The notes beneath the pieces are model-generated. The model was not told where the DNA came from. It worked only from the letters and a program-made list of their open reading frames with translations, and did not search any database. The position numbers and the translations under genes were made by a program. Shown here one piece after another: positions 35,600 through 47,609 of a stretch of DNA of 64,000 nt. The stretch is from Coenobita brevimanus. Lineage: Eukaryota > Arthropoda > Malacostraca > Decapoda > Coenobitidae. The stretch lies in contig CM064655.1 of the NCBI GenBank assembly GCA_032717465.1, forward strand, positions 17,616,335 through 17,680,334, read 5' to 3'. Within the stretch, counting starts at the first letter, position 1. Every line of letters begins with the position of its first letter.

Positions 35600-37320
35600 A
35601 GAATTCATTTTTGCGTGTCCCTCCACCATTGTCTTATCCACATCCTTTCACTTTCCGTGCACACCTTCACGTCTCATGCATCCTTGTCAGTTTCATCGGC
35701 TCTTTACAACTGCCTCTTTTTTTCTGGTTCTTTCTCTAACACTTTCTCCTCCATCACCTTTCACGTTCTCTGCACACCTTCACGTCTCCTGCTTTCGACT
35801 CACTCTCATTCCCGCCCCATTCAGTCTCACCTTCATTTAGCCTCCATAGCAAATCACTGACACGTTTCTTCTAGCTCTTTATTACTTCGGCTTTCCATTT
35901 GTCGTCATCACTGTCTCCTTCTCTTGCCTTCACTTACATCTTCTGTCCATCTAGCCACTTTCATTTGGCCTCGTGTCACCTCACTGCTGCGTTTTTACCA
36001 CTGCATTTATTTTCAAGTCTATTTTCGCACTTTCTCCTTCATCACCCAACACTTTCGTCTGCTCCTGCGCATATCATTTTCATCTCGCCTGTCTCACTTC
36101 ACTGCCATAACTCTGCTTCTTTCTTACTTTGTCTTGTGTGTCCATCCGTCACTGCCATCTCCACTTCCCTTCACCTCCATGTGCTCCTCATCCACGCCCA
36201 CCTTCACTTGGCTTGTCTCACCACACTGCGTCGTACCTGCCTCTTTATTACCCCACTTCGTTTTACAATGACTTTTTACCGCGGTCTACACTCTCCTGTT
36301 TCGTCTTTGCATTTCCTGTTGACTCTCCTCACTGTCTTCATTTTCTTTTCTAACTTTTCTCGCTGACGTCATTTTCTCTTCTAACTCTCCTCTATGTCCT
36401 CAATTTTTTTTTTTTTTAACTCTCCATGCCTTCATTTTCTCTGACTGTCCTCGCTTTTTTGCATATTTCCTCGTGTTCTTCATTTTCCCTTTTAACTGTC
36501 GTCGTTTTCTTCATTATCTCTTCTAATTCTTCTCGCCGCCTTCATTCCCTTCAGTCTCTCCTCGCCTATTTGTATGCTAACTCTCCCCCTTGCCTTTCAT
36601 TTTCCCTTCTAACTCTCGTCACCTACTTCATCTTTTCCTCCACTACAGCATTAATTTCCCTCTTCTACGTACATACCTTCGCCTACTTTATATGCATCTT
36701 TTTTAATTCTCCTCACCACCTCTCTCTTCACACTCATGGTTTACTTTCTCTCACCTTCAATAATTTTCCTAGAGCTTTCGTCATCCAGCTCACCACTTGT
36801 CTCGACTTTATTTATTTTCCACCTTCTTGACTTCGCTTTACCAAACCTTCACCTCTCCATTACCTCGGCTAATTATCGACCTTTCCTTCATCTCAGCTTC
36901 TCACCTTTCTCACCTGTTAATTATCTCACCTTACCTCACTACCTGTACCGTTTAGCCCCACTCTTCACCTTGCAGTCCACCTGTCACCTCGTGCTCAACT
37001 TCTCTTCACTTCACCACTCTCCTACCTTCACGCTATCCTCAGCCTCTCACTTCACCTCATTTCGTCCTCAGCCTCTCACTTCACCTCATTTTGTCCTCAG
37101 CCTCTCACTTCACCTCACCTAGTCCTCAATCTTACCTCATGAAGGTCTCCATCTCTCCCCTCACATCACATGGTTCTTTACCTCTCAGTTCACCTCATCA
37201 GTACTCCACTGTTCATTCCTCTCACCTTGTTCCATGCCTCATTTTTCTTTCTTTTCACTTTTCTCAGTCTCTCACTCCACCTCGCCTCACCTGCTTCATC
37301 AGTTAGGGCTACCTCTGCGC
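35600..37320. repeat. C/T-rich block of TTCACCT/CTTCA words
   Basis: Pyrimidine-rich, with loosely repeated phrases such as 'acttcatctt', 'ttctaactctcctc' and 'tcacctt'. Open frames of up to 155 codons are Ser/Phe/His/Leu-rich and overlap in several frames. They have no domain. Confidence 0.6.
37038..37130. repeat. 29-bp minisatellite (three units)
   Basis: CTCAGCCTCTCACTTCACCT starts at 37038, 37067 and 37096, exactly 29 bases apart. Confidence 0.92.
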
Positions 37321-37350
37321 GCTTTGTTCCCTCCCTGACGGGTTTTTTTT

Positions 37351-37730
37351 CGGAGTATTTCATTTGGGCGCATTGACATTTCATTTGAGCGCAAAACATA
37401 TTTCAATTGGGCGTCACATTAAACTTCATTTGGACGGTGAGTTAAAGTAGTGTAGTGGGCGCTGAATTAAAATGGTTTACCTTAAAAACTTACCTATAAT
37501 CGTTTGCTAACATATGAGTAATTTAGGTTAGGTTAGGTTAGGTTAGGTTAGGATAGGTCAGGTTGGGTTAGGTAGGTTAGACTAGGATAGGTTAGGATAG
37601 GGTAGGTTAGGGTAAGTTAGGTTGGGTTAGAATAGGTTAGTAACGATACGTTGGCGCCCAAATGAAATGGTATGCTGGTGTCGAAATGAAATGATAGCAC
37701 ATTGGATATTGCACCCAAATGAATTACGGC
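37351..37730. mobile_element. Foldback element with TTAGG core
   Basis: The left end has three to four direct sub-repeats of TTTCATTTGGGCGC (about 37358, 37378, 37399 and 37422). The right end has three inverted ones (GGCGCCCAAATGAAATGG near 37653, then GTCGAAATGAAATG and CACCCAAATGAATTACGGCC). The outermost arms, CGGAGTATTTCATTTGGGCGCA and the inverse of the right end, pair well. Between them six perfect TTAGG units (37523-37552) continue as degenerate TTAGG-like sequence to ~37645. T-runs flank both ends and could hide a target duplication. No coding sequence is present. Confidence 0.75.
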
Positions 37731-37739
37731 CTTTTTTTT

Positions 37740-38135
37740 TTTTTCATCTTTGTCACCCCGCCCCACTTCACCTAGTTCTCCACCTCTCACGTCACAGCTG
37801 GCACTTTACCTGTCATGTTTGCCTAGTGACCGAGATTATTTGAACCCCCACGTGCAGGCCCAGGTGGTATATCTTCACATCAGTTGGCTTTCCACCTCAC
37901 GACAGCTGACTCTCCACCTCTAACCTCACCTCATCTCACCTGGCACTCCACCTCACACCTCACTTGGCTGTACCTCAACCGGGACTCAACCTCTCACCTG
38001 TCCTCACTTTACGTCACCTGGCTCTCCACCTCACACCTCACCTCACTCCACCTTTAATCATTTCCATCATCCACCTGTCACATCACTCTGTGCCACTTTA
38101 ATCTCTCCCTCTCACCGTAGTTAGCACGCCACGTC
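37740..38135. repeat. CCACCTCAC-rich low-complexity block
   Basis: Words such as CTCCACCTCACACCTCAC repeat irregularly. It continues the C/T-rich block that the TTAGG foldback interrupts. Confidence 0.55.
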
Positions 38136-38164
38136 CCTTGTCTGCCTATGCCCTGTCCAAATTA

Positions 38165-38292
38165 TTTGGCTTTAAATTGCCATATTTTCATCTGGAATGC
38201 TGAACTGTAACAAAGGATTATCACTAAAATGTGGTGCCAGTCATGAAGTGCCATGGAAAGAATGTAGACGCGCAGTATTGTTTCTCTGGCAA
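38165..38292 (+). repeat. Dispersed repeat family B, copy 2
   Basis: 'catctggaatgctgaactgtaacaaaggattatcactaaaatgtgg' and 'gaatgtagacgcgcagtattg' match the copies at 7.6 and 39.1 kb in order. Confidence 0.65.
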
Positions 38293-38317
38293 AGAGGTTA
38301 TTTATTTTGGCTTGGAT

Positions 38318-38475
38318 TGTGTGTTTGTCTTTCAATAAGTTAGCAACATTATGGAAAACTACTGGATAGTATTGTGCAAAACTGGGAATAATGTTTGAAG
38401 ATCATTAGAGGAATACGGTAAGTGGTTACATATCGGACGAAAAAGTCGTACCGTAGGTCAAGATCAAAATGTGGG
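38318..38475 (+). repeat. Dispersed repeat family E, copy 1 (GTTAGCAA...GGTCAAG type)
   Basis: 'gttagcaacattatggaaaactactgg', 'gtgcaaaactgggaataatg' and 'gatcattagaggaatacgg' align with 51062-51145 ('agcaagattatggaagaactattgg', 'gtaccaaactcggcataatg', 'gactatcagaggaacagg'). Repeats with this wording (a TTAGCAAGATTA start and later GGTCAAGGTCA) are, from memory, common in other invertebrate genomes. Their origin is not known to me. Confidence 0.65.
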
Positions 38476-38564
38476 GAGTAATGTTTTGGCGAAGGCTTGT
38501 GTTCACTGAACGCTTTTGTTTTACTTTGCCTTTAAGCTCTGTGAATCTGCTGCAAAAGGTCGAA

Positions 38565-38875
38565 AATCAGTGTGAAGTTAAATTGAGTGAATTATAGTGA
38601 GGGCGCTTTCTTGGTGCCCCTCGTGCAGGTCTAGATGGTATCGCACTCTGGCAGGGCTGGGAACAGCATGCCCCCTGCAAGAAACACCCATGACTTTCAC
38701 GTTGGCCAACTGTTATGCTGTCTGCCCGCCTTAATGGGAGTGCGTGCCAGAAATATACACACAGACACTCAATTTCCCAGGGCGTGATGCCTGAAAGTGG
38801 GCAGAAATTATACTTACCCTCGTAACTTATAAGGACGCGTGGAATTATGACAGTCACGGGAGACACATGAACACC
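38565..38875. other. Possible interspersed repeat or unknown unique sequence
   Basis: A 99-codon minus-strand frame (38567-38866) covers a segment with balanced composition. The plus strand contains 'tgcaggtctagatggtatcgcactc', which is faintly A-box-like. There is no B-box and no recognised domain. I cannot say whether this is a worn SINE or single-copy DNA. Confidence 0.25.
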
Positions 38876-39084
38876 TACAGTATAATGGCATATGATATAT
38901 TTTATTTTTGATATGGTATATTTTATTTTTTATACTGCCAGGCGATCTAACTTGATAGATCCCTCGTTGCGAAGCTGTTGGAAACTAGGCCTGTCTCCAT
39001 TAACCTCTCTAGTCAAGTGACGTATATTTATAGTTTATTCTTTTTAGTACTATACTGTTTTCACTCTAACTGGACCGAAAACCG

Positions 39085-39190
39085 CCATCTATCCATCTTG
39101 AATGTCGAGTTGTAGCAACAGATTAACACTAGAATATCATGCTTGTGTAGAAAGGATGCAGAGTTGAAGCATTGTCTTTTTCTGCCACTC
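39085..39190 (+). repeat. Dispersed repeat family B, copy 3
   Basis: 'catcttgaatgtcgagttgtagcaacagattaacactagaatatcatg' and 'aaaggatgcagagttgaagcattgtc' are the clearest representative of the family. Confidence 0.7.
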
Positions 39191-39289
39191 AGCTACATAA
39201 ACTGCTAAAGGACGTAGGGCCATGTTAAGGTAAAAAGGGTGCAGTAGACTTTTTTCTGCTTACGAGAGCCCCCAAGTTGTGAAGCGGCT

Positions 39290-39415
39290 AATGAAGGATA
39301 TATTTTACCCTAACAGATCGAGAAGTCTCTCCTAAGCTAATTAAAAGCCGCTGAAGGTAACAAGAATTGAATGAGAACTGAGTTATCGAAATGAAGGAGT
39401 TAACTGCATCAGTAC
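39290..39415 (+). repeat. Dispersed repeat family A, copy
   Basis: 'cgagaagtctctcctaagctaattaaaagccgctg', 'aacaagaattgaatgag' and 'atgaaggagttaac' follow the consensus order. Confidence 0.75.
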
Positions 39416-40006
39416 GATCACGGCTGCTTTTCATCATAGCTGTATACGTCTTGCTTTATATCTATACTTGCTGTCGTCAGGAGATTTTTTTTTCTTCAAC
39501 GTTGGATAGATCCCTCGTAGTGAAAGAGTTACTCATAGTGTTATTTATTAGACAGTTATGAGATGCAGCCGAGAATTGTGAATGTTTGATTGATGATGAT
39601 TGCATGGATGTGTGCCCAGTTGTACTGACCACGGTTGGTATGTATACCTTTTATGCATTCCTTTCTTTATATCTGAATCCTGCGCACCTTGACTATTAAA
39701 GAGAAAAAGTTATGTTGGTAATACATGAGAATATAAAGAGGATAACTACAGTAGGCCAGCTGACCCATGCCAGGCTGACTCTACAAGCGTGCAACTAAAT
39801 TACTAGAATAAGACAAGGATAATGAAGAGGAAGGCACTCCCCCGCCCACCAAACCCTCCAGTCGAACCCGACGAAAAAAAAAATGAGAAGGAACACCACG
39901 CACAATACAAAAACTATCTTTGAAATTTTATAGAGAAGTGCGAAAGAAGAAAAGGGACTGTCGTAGTGAAACCTGGAAAGGAAAAAGAATGAATTAGTAC
40001 CGGCAG

Positions 40007-40335
40007 TTAGGAGATTTTGTGTATCTTACCCTTACTTGTCATATATTTACCCAGCTTATGCTTAAAACTCTCAGTGGAAGGGAGTGCAACTACATTACTA
40101 GGTAGCTTATTCTATTCGTCCACTGCTTTGTTGGCAAACCAATTTCTGCCACTCTCATTGCTAAAACGGAATTTATTTAGTTGAAAACCGTTGGTTCGAA
40201 TTTTATCCTGTTTGCTTACTTTAAATACGTTGCTAATATCTTCCTTCATTTATTCCTTATTTATTCCCTTCATCCACTTAAACACCTCAGTAAAGTTTCC
40301 CCTCATTCTTCGCCTTTCTAGTGAGTTCAAATAAT
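40007..40335 (-). mobile_element. CR1-like LINE, C-terminal end of ORF2 (decayed)
   Basis: A single minus-strand frame gives YLNSLERRRMRGNFTEVFKW near 40333-40275. After an in-frame TAA at 40250-40252 come 'NVFKVSKQDKIRTNGFQL', 'RNWFANKAVDE', a TAG replacing an expected Trp codon, and 'NKLPSNVVALPSTESFKHKL'. The frame ends at a TAA at 40007-40009. Blocks of this kind (RRxRGDxIEVFK, FxxRxVxxWNxLPxxVV, SFKxxLD) form the tail of reverse transcriptases of CR1/L2-like LINEs, which carry no known catalytic role here. The copy is 5'-truncated at about 40335, has two premature stops, and lacks the whole polymerase core. Confidence 0.85.
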
Positions 40336-40595
40336 GATGATGTAGGCTACACTTATATTCTGTTTCGTGTGTTTTCGATGCACGGAACCGATCATTGTTA
40401 TTACAGTGATGGTTTCCGCGTGTGTATCGTTGTTTACGCATTGCCTCATGTGTGACGATGGTGGGGCGCCGCGTCCTCGCCCTCGTCACGACCTTCCCCC
40501 ACACACGTCACACCTCAGTCACGCCTTGCCAGATTTCCGGCCTCATTTTCATACCCGACACATCACTCAGTTATTCACTCAGGTGCTCCACTAAA

Positions 40596-41037
<442 letters not shown>

Positions 41038-41339
41038 CTTTACTCCATGTTATTCCAGTGCCTCATTCTTCATCCCCTTCTTCCTTGCTTTGCCATTCCT
41101 CGCTCCAGCTACAGTCTCTACCTCCATCTTCCTCCAGCCTGTCACCCATCTCACCTCTGCCAACCTCTACTTCCTTACTCTTCCACTCACGCCCGTCTCT
41201 CCGCCTCCTTGTTCTTCCGTGCTGCTACACTACAGTCTTCTCCCATTTGTCACCCCTCCCTCCCTCCCCGCCATTCCCTACCAGCTTGATCTCTCACACC
41301 GCCACACCTATAACCCCCTTCCCTTTGTTGCCTTCTACA

Positions 41340-41725
41340 ATTCCTTCCATAATGCCCCTTGCCAGTCCTTCCTTATTTCCCTATGTCACCCCTTTATCAT
41401 TATCCCTTGCCACTCCTTTCTCATTATCCCTTGCCACTCCTTCCTCAGTGCCCCTTGCCAGTCCATCTTCATTGCCTGTTGCCATTCCTTCCTCATTGCC
41501 CCTTGTCACCCCTTCCTCGTAATCCCTTGCCATTCCTTCCTCATTACCTCCTTGCCACTCCTTCCTCATTGCTCTTCGCCACTCCTTCCTCATTGCTTTT
41601 CGCCACTCCATCCTCATTACCCCCTTGCCACCTCTTCCTCATAACCGCTTGACACTTCTTCCTCTTACCCTTTGTCATTCCTTCCTCATTGCCCCTTGCC
41701 ACTCGTATCATCATCGTTTGCCGTC
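41340..41725. repeat. 24-bp C/T-rich minisatellite (~14 units)
   Basis: CCCTTGCC starts at 41404, 41428 and 41452 and continues near 41476, a 24-base period. The unit is CCCTTGCCACTCCTTCCTCATTGC. Eight codons per unit keep frames open on both strands. Confidence 0.92.
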
Positions 41726-41861
41726 TTTTCCCTCATTGCTTCATCGTTGTTCCCGAATTCCGTCCTTCCATCATCCCCATCACTACATCACTTCCCCTGT
41801 TGAACCCAGTCTATTCACCCTGTCAGTCCAAGTACGTAATTTATCTTTTATTCATGTGTTT

Positions 41862-41945
41862 CCTGACGATTGTATTCAGTGGAGGGGAGACTTTTTGAAC
41901 TGGAGGGTTAACTGTGGTCTTCATTAACCCTGGCCTGTATTAGCC
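41862..41945 (-). repeat. Dispersed repeat family A, copy
   Basis: On the minus strand this reads 'ttaatgaagaccacagttaaccctccagttcaaaaagtctcccctccactgaatacaatcgtcagg', a good match to the left half of the consensus. Confidence 0.7.
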
Positions 41946-42054
41946 ACTTAAATCTTGCGGTGGTATCTTTATACAGTTGAAAAATACACGATAGCGGTGA
42001 ATAGGTTAATACTCGGACACTTTTTAGGGCCAGGCTAAGGCTCATACTCAGGGT

Positions 42055-42245
42055 GACTGGTTGATTTCGTAATGACTCTTCCTTAGCTGTTTATTTTGCA
42101 CGTTGCACTTTAATATCCGATTGTATGTTAAGGATGCAAAGTATGTCGATATCAAAGCGATATAAATAGCATGTAAGAGAAAGTTATGGCGTCATGTGCA
42201 AAATAAATTGCCGAGGATTCGATGCTACGAAGCCTCCTGTGCCAC
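42055..42245. mobile_element. Foldback MITE (family C), copy 2
   Basis: The left arm is 'ttccttagctgtttattttgcacgttgcacttt' and the right arm 'gcgtcatgtgcaaaataaattgccgagga', followed by 'acgaagcctcc'. The centre 'gcaaagtatgtcgatatcaaagcgatataaatag' is shared with the copies at 44.4 and 45.2 kb. Confidence 0.75.
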
Positions 42246-42417
42246 TCGAAATGGCCCTGGAGACTTAAGGAAGCTTCATAGACTCCTCATTCGTTTACCT
42301 TTGGCATTCGTGTAGTCTGGCATTTTGAATTTTTCTGGTTCCCTCACACAGCTCCATCCACCATGCATTATAGCCCAGCAGCCTGAATTGTTGCGACCCT
42401 TAGCGCTGGCCGCGGTT

Positions 42418-42968
42418 CCCCGTATTATAACTGGCTGTCTTTTACCAATCTACCATAACCTGAACTAACCTGATCCTGACACACTCACTGAACCAGGCAT
42501 ACTAACCTAAACTAAACCTAATTGGCTAACCTAACCTTACCAGTGATTTCCGTTCTGTGCACCATTTTTTTTTTTTTTTTTTTTCCCCCAGGAAAGTCTG
42601 GGTCAGGTTAGGTTTTTTCATAGTATTAGGTTAAGTTTCTTTGTTAGTCATTGTGGTAAATCTATTAGATTAAGTTAGAATATAAAAAATAATAGAACGG
42701 CGATCTTCCTGGGAAAAATCAAATCTAGCACAATGCAAGAATGATATATACTGTAGAACGGAAATCTGCAACTTAACTTGGCCCTAACAGATCAACCTGT
42801 TCCCTCCTGAGCCTAACAGACTAACATAATACACTTGACTTATTGTAACCTAACCTCGGCCTAATGAATAAATCTAACCTAACACTACTAAACTCACCTA
42901 ACCTAATCTTCCGTAATAGGAAAAAGTGCTCGAATTGGCCGTGACTCCCACCCGCCTCCCCGTATTAT
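42418..42968. mobile_element. CCTAA/TTAGG-rich foldback region bounded by an 11-bp direct repeat
   Basis: CCCCGTATTAT occurs at 42418-42428 and again at 42958-42968. Inside, CCTAACC-like words (42460-42540 and 42830-42910) flank a centre with a perfect 12-base inverted repeat, GATTTCCGTTCT (42545-42556) and AGAACGGAAATC (42755-42766). A second inverted pair is CCCAGGAAAG and CTTCCTGGG. A T21-like run lies at 42567-42587. It is either a mobile foldback carrying telomere-like DNA or a rearranged interstitial telomeric array. Confidence 0.5.
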
Positions 42969-43113
42969 GACTGCGTTTGTTTTCTCGGAAGCTGCTTTAT
43001 ATGTCAAGGCTACTCAACCACCCGGCTGTGTTTTAGTAAGAGACCCTCCCCGCTATTCCGTGTCTGGCCGCCCTCACACGGTTCTGCGTCACTTGCCTTT
43101 GTTTATCAAGGCT

Positions 43114-43151
<38 letters not shown>

Positions 43152-43192
43152 TGTGATTAAGAGATGCTTGTGTTCGTGTGTGTGTGTGTGTT
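43114..43192. repeat. (GA)n and short (GT)n microsatellites
   Basis: GAGAGA at 43114-43145 and GTGTGT at about 43175-43191. Confidence 0.93.
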
Positions 43193-43683
43193 TCAGAAGT
43201 GCATATGTTTACGTGCAACGTGGCAGAAACTTTGTATATGTTACGGTATGTAAAGGACAGAGAGGATGAGGGAGTGAGTGTCCCAGATGCCAGGACCCAT
43301 ATATACAGACGTTTTGATTCAGTTGTATATATTATTACTTGTTTGTATCTTTGTCTTCACTCGTACTGCTGCCATGCACTTCCTATCTAAAATGGAGACA
43401 GTGTTAATACAGTGTGAAAAGTAAGAAGACGGAAAAAGAAGACAAAACTATTTCAGGCAACAGAAAACTGGTATGGAAACTTGTTCATCATGCAAACTGG
43501 TGAAGATTCTTGATAAATGTGCATCCAGTCAGCATCTGTTATGGGCTGAGGCTCTGATATATGATTTAGATATGTGTATGTCACGCGCCATCGATCGATA
43601 GCCCAGATCCAACGTTAGCGCTACATGAATACTGTATTGGTGTGCTGTGTGTAAGGGTTATTGCAACTGTATAAGTGACGGGA

Positions 43684-44246
<563 letters not shown>

Positions 44247-44394
44247 CCTCAATGTCAGTACCCGTGTCAAGCAAAGGAACAAGTGTCATGGTTGTGTCTA
44301 GGTCGCCAACTCCTCGCCTTCATGCAGCCGTCACTAACGTATTCTGTCCTACTCTCACACCCTTTATGATTACTCCCGTTCTGTGTCGCTCCCT

Positions 44395-44590
44395 GGGTCG
44401 TATTCTAAGTGGCTTTGGAGATTCTGCACATTACAACTCAGAATCCTTTGTATGTTATTGATACAAATTATATCGATATTAAAGCGATATACCTACTCGT
44501 ACATACAAGGAAATGATAAGATTTGCTGTACAGTCCATATATATCGGAAAGGAAGGACTGTAACGAAGCCTCCTAACCCACAAAGAATGC
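44395..44590. mobile_element. Foldback MITE (family C), copy 3
   Basis: 'ggctttggagattctgcacattacaactcag', the centre 'tatcgatattaaagcgatata', and an end 'acgaagcctcctaaccca'. The left arm is shorter than in copy 1. Confidence 0.65.
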
Positions 44591-44639
44591 GGTCCACTGT
44601 CTGATTGCCTCTTTGGGACCGGACTCAGACACACTTACG

Positions 44640-45060
44640 ATCAATTTCCTGTCGTAACTGGGGTTTTATATCTTTAGAAAGGACAAGGAAAATGATGCAA
44701 AAATCTTCACCATGTCTCTTGTCACTCCTACACAACAAATTTTGGTTACCGGAGGACTTGTGGGCTTATATTCTTGTTTTAACAGGAAGGACACGGAAAG
44801 TACAGTGCAGAATTCCCCATCGGGTCCGTATTCCCGTCATTTATGGTAGCGCCCTGGTACTAGTTTTGCATGGGAGACGGTGATACTGTAAATGAGAAAG
44901 AAGAAATTATTAACGTATGTCATGCAAAATAACTTTAAGGAGGAAATGTTAATAAGTGTCCTAAAATTATGAGAAAGAAGAAGAGATTAGGGCGTACCAT
45001 GCAGAATAGATTGCCAAGGAAGAAGTGTTATTAAGTCTCCTAAACTGATGAGCATACCAA
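44640..45060. repeat. Tandem amplification of MITE right-end-like sequence
   Basis: 'atgagaaagaagaaattatt...gtcatgcaaaataac...aagtgtcctaaaatt' (from about 44893) is repeated ~77 bases later as 'atgagaaagaagaagagatt...accatgcagaatagattgcc...aagtctcctaaactg'. Two looser units upstream ('ttatatctttagaaaggacaagg' and 'aacaggaaggacacgg', ~100 bases apart) look related. A 92-codon plus frame (44605-44883) here has no recognisable domain. Confidence 0.6.
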
Positions 45061-45144
45061 CCTCTGTCTTATACCTTCCCGCACTACATTGTGTGAACAG
45101 TATATCCCAAGGTCAAGAGAATCTTTACCTCGGTATATCCATTG

Positions 45145-45340
45145 GCTTTGGAGACATCGTGGCATATCTACCCAAGTGATTTATTGTGCATCTTGATATT
45201 CCCTTCTAAATTGACGATGCAAAGTATGTCGATATTACAATGATGTAAATACTATACGAAAAAGTTTCAAGGTGTAGTGTTTAATATATCACCAAGGAGA
45301 CACCATGGTCTCCTATGTCAACGGGGATATGACTGTGCCT
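45145..45340. mobile_element. Foldback MITE (family C), copy 4
   Basis: 'ggctttggagacatcgtgg', 'gatttattgtgcatcttgat', the centre 'gcaaagtatgtcgatattacaatgatgtaaatac', and the right arm 'aaggtgtagtgtttaatatatcaccaaggaga' match the other copies in order. Confidence 0.7.
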
Positions 45341-46735
45341 GTACTGTATGTCTGGCTGCTGTGACGTCGATCGTCTTAGAATACTGACGCACATACCGAC
45401 CTGCCAGTATTCTGGTATATAACTAATGACCTTTCAGACGGGTGTCGGGCAAAGGTCTCCATCAGCCAGATATAGTTTTATTTTACCCGAAAGAAAATAA
45501 CTAAATGACGTTTGGCCTTACAAATTAATAAAGTAGTAACTTCTTTTTGTGCAAATAGCAAGGAACCAAAGACAGATAATCTGCAAAGCCTGTCCCTTTC
45601 AAAGAAAGTTGAACATGATAAATCTGAAGTCAGGATTCGTTCATATTGAGATGCTTGGACACATGGCATGGTAGTACAGTCTAGGAATAGAATATATATA
45701 GCTCCATTTTTTGGTCAAACACTTCTGAAGTCTTACGCAGTATTTTGAAACGTTTTTTGGTCTCCGATGATCACATTAATGGAATTCCGCAGCCATTGTT
45801 CACTATCTCGTTATACTTGGTGGTGAAGTGTATCGATATTTATGTCCGCATTTATAGGTACGTACACCCTTTACACTGTCTCAGAACTGTGTCAGATCTA
45901 ATGAGATGATAAGCAAGCCAGTATTGTTCCAGCGGGTCAGAATGCTTGGAATGTCGCGTCATCAGTTAGGAATTCCAGACACGTAAGCTTTGTGAATTAT
46001 TGATTGCAGCTGTGCAATTTAGGTCAGTAGCTGCTTTAGATCCCCTCGAATCTGTGTCAAAGGCGGATGAGAACGTGCTAAAAGGAACGCTTAAGGAAGG
46101 AAGTAGTGAGTCCTAGTGTCGTTTTAGGAGTGGAACCCCAGACATGTACAGTATTCCGTTTGTCTTAACTCTCCTTTTCCTCTGTTGGCCAAAATTTCGG
46201 AAGTAAGAGATTTGGTACGGTACGTTTCTCTGCCCATAGATGATTTCTCGTTGTTTCGATGCGTCAGGGAGGATAGTGACGGACGTCCCCAAAATGTGAA
46301 CCAGACTAAGTGGAATAATAAGAGAATTTGTGTCCCAGAATGTGCGTTACTAAGTAGGTCACAAGGCAGGACTATTATAGAGGCATATCGATCAGCCTGG
46401 TAGGTCAGTCAGGTGAGGGGTTGGCAGGATCAATGAAGGCTGCATACTTCTCGGTCACGGATAGTGTGACAATTTCCCGCCTGGAGAAACATGCCCTGGG
46501 ACAGTATTTAAGAAAGATCTTAACTCCCTGAACCCCAGGACGTCATTTAAATTTATGCTTGCAATCATCAGACAATTATTAATCTTTGGAAAGACTGCTT
46601 GTTTCATTCAGATGGTTCTAACATAACATCACAATTTTCGACTAGGCTTCTATTCTTTTCCCGATTCTTAAAGCTGCAGTGCCATTGTTTTTACTAAAGC
46701 GTCGTCAGTTTTGTACAGACGTTTTTCTCTCAATC
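45340..46735. other. No feature recognised
   Basis: Mixed-composition sequence. Small open frames (63 codons on minus at 45478-45669, 72 codons on plus at 46185-46403) have no recognisable motif, start context or neighbouring signals. It is the least repetitive stretch of its size in the window. Confidence 0.4.
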
Positions 46736-46737
46736 CA

Positions 46738-46802
46738 TCGGAAAATTAGGTCGGGTTAAGTTAGGCGAGGATTAGATTAGGTTACGTTGGTTAAGTTAGA
46801 AT
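46738..46802 (+). repeat. Degenerate TTAGG-like sequence
   Basis: 'aaattaggtcgggttaagttaggcgagg' and 'ttagattaggttacg' show repeated TTAGG/TTAAG words, similar in degree of decay to those at 37.55-37.64 kb. Confidence 0.5.
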
Positions 46803-47349
46803 TGTGTACTTACATTAATTCATAGCCAATGCTGGTCGTCATAAAGAGTACACATCTACATTCTCCGAGTCCTGGAGGATACTATTAATTTCCTTCTTTT
46901 AGATTTATACTAAATTAAGCTAAGCCTTATCAGATTTCGTTACTTTTTTTTTTCACCAAAGAGTAATTCATAGCACCGCAGCCCGTTGTCGGAATGCACG
47001 TCACGATTCTTTGAGTCAGAGGGGTAATTATTTGACATTTAAATATCTTAAATATCCGTGCCATCGACAGATCTCTTCCTTAATGAATTAACCTTTCATG
47101 TGAGTAGAAGTGCTGAAGGTAATGTTGTCTTAGGGGGTTTTAGCAGCTTTTTAAGGCAAGTCACCGTACCAGTTAATTTTCAGAAATGGTTTTGAATGGT
47201 CATATTTTCCTCCTTTAATATTCCCCCGGCTTTGGCTGTGAGATGGTTGGTAGGGTATGAGTGGCGGTAAAAGCACGGGCATTCAATCTTTAGGCCGATG
47301 ACGTCATTATTAGGTGACTTGCACAACTTTATACAACTTAGGAGGGCAT

Positions 47350-47475
47350 CGTAGCAGTGAAGGGGTCAGTGAAGGCTGTATGTAAACCCTCCAGTTCCGA
47401 AAGTTTCTCCAAAGCGTTAGGAATGTTAAGCAAAAATTAAACCATAAACACGTCCTAGGGCTTCGGGAGTTAGGA
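47350..47475 (+). repeat. Dispersed repeat family A, copy
   Basis: 'tgaaggggtcagtgaaggctgtatgtaaaccctccagttccgaaagtttctccaaagc' gives the best-preserved left half of the family. The core itself is decayed. Confidence 0.7.
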
Positions 47476-47609
47476 AGTTACTGAAAGCGACCCCCTCCCC
47501 TCCCCCCGTGACCTCCAGCGTCCTTGTTAGCCTTTGAGTCGCGCTTCACTGGTATTAGGGTCACGGAAACGAAGGAAGGAGGGGGGAGGGGGAAGGACAA
47601 AATAATAAC

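Noticed and set aside
44605..44883. 92-codon plus frame as a candidate gene
   Set aside because: It overlaps the tandemly amplified MITE-like units and has no domain.
46185..46403. 72-codon plus frame with balanced amino-acid composition
   Set aside because: The composition is protein-like, but length is within chance for 64 kb and no family is recognisable. Kept only as 'no feature recognised'.
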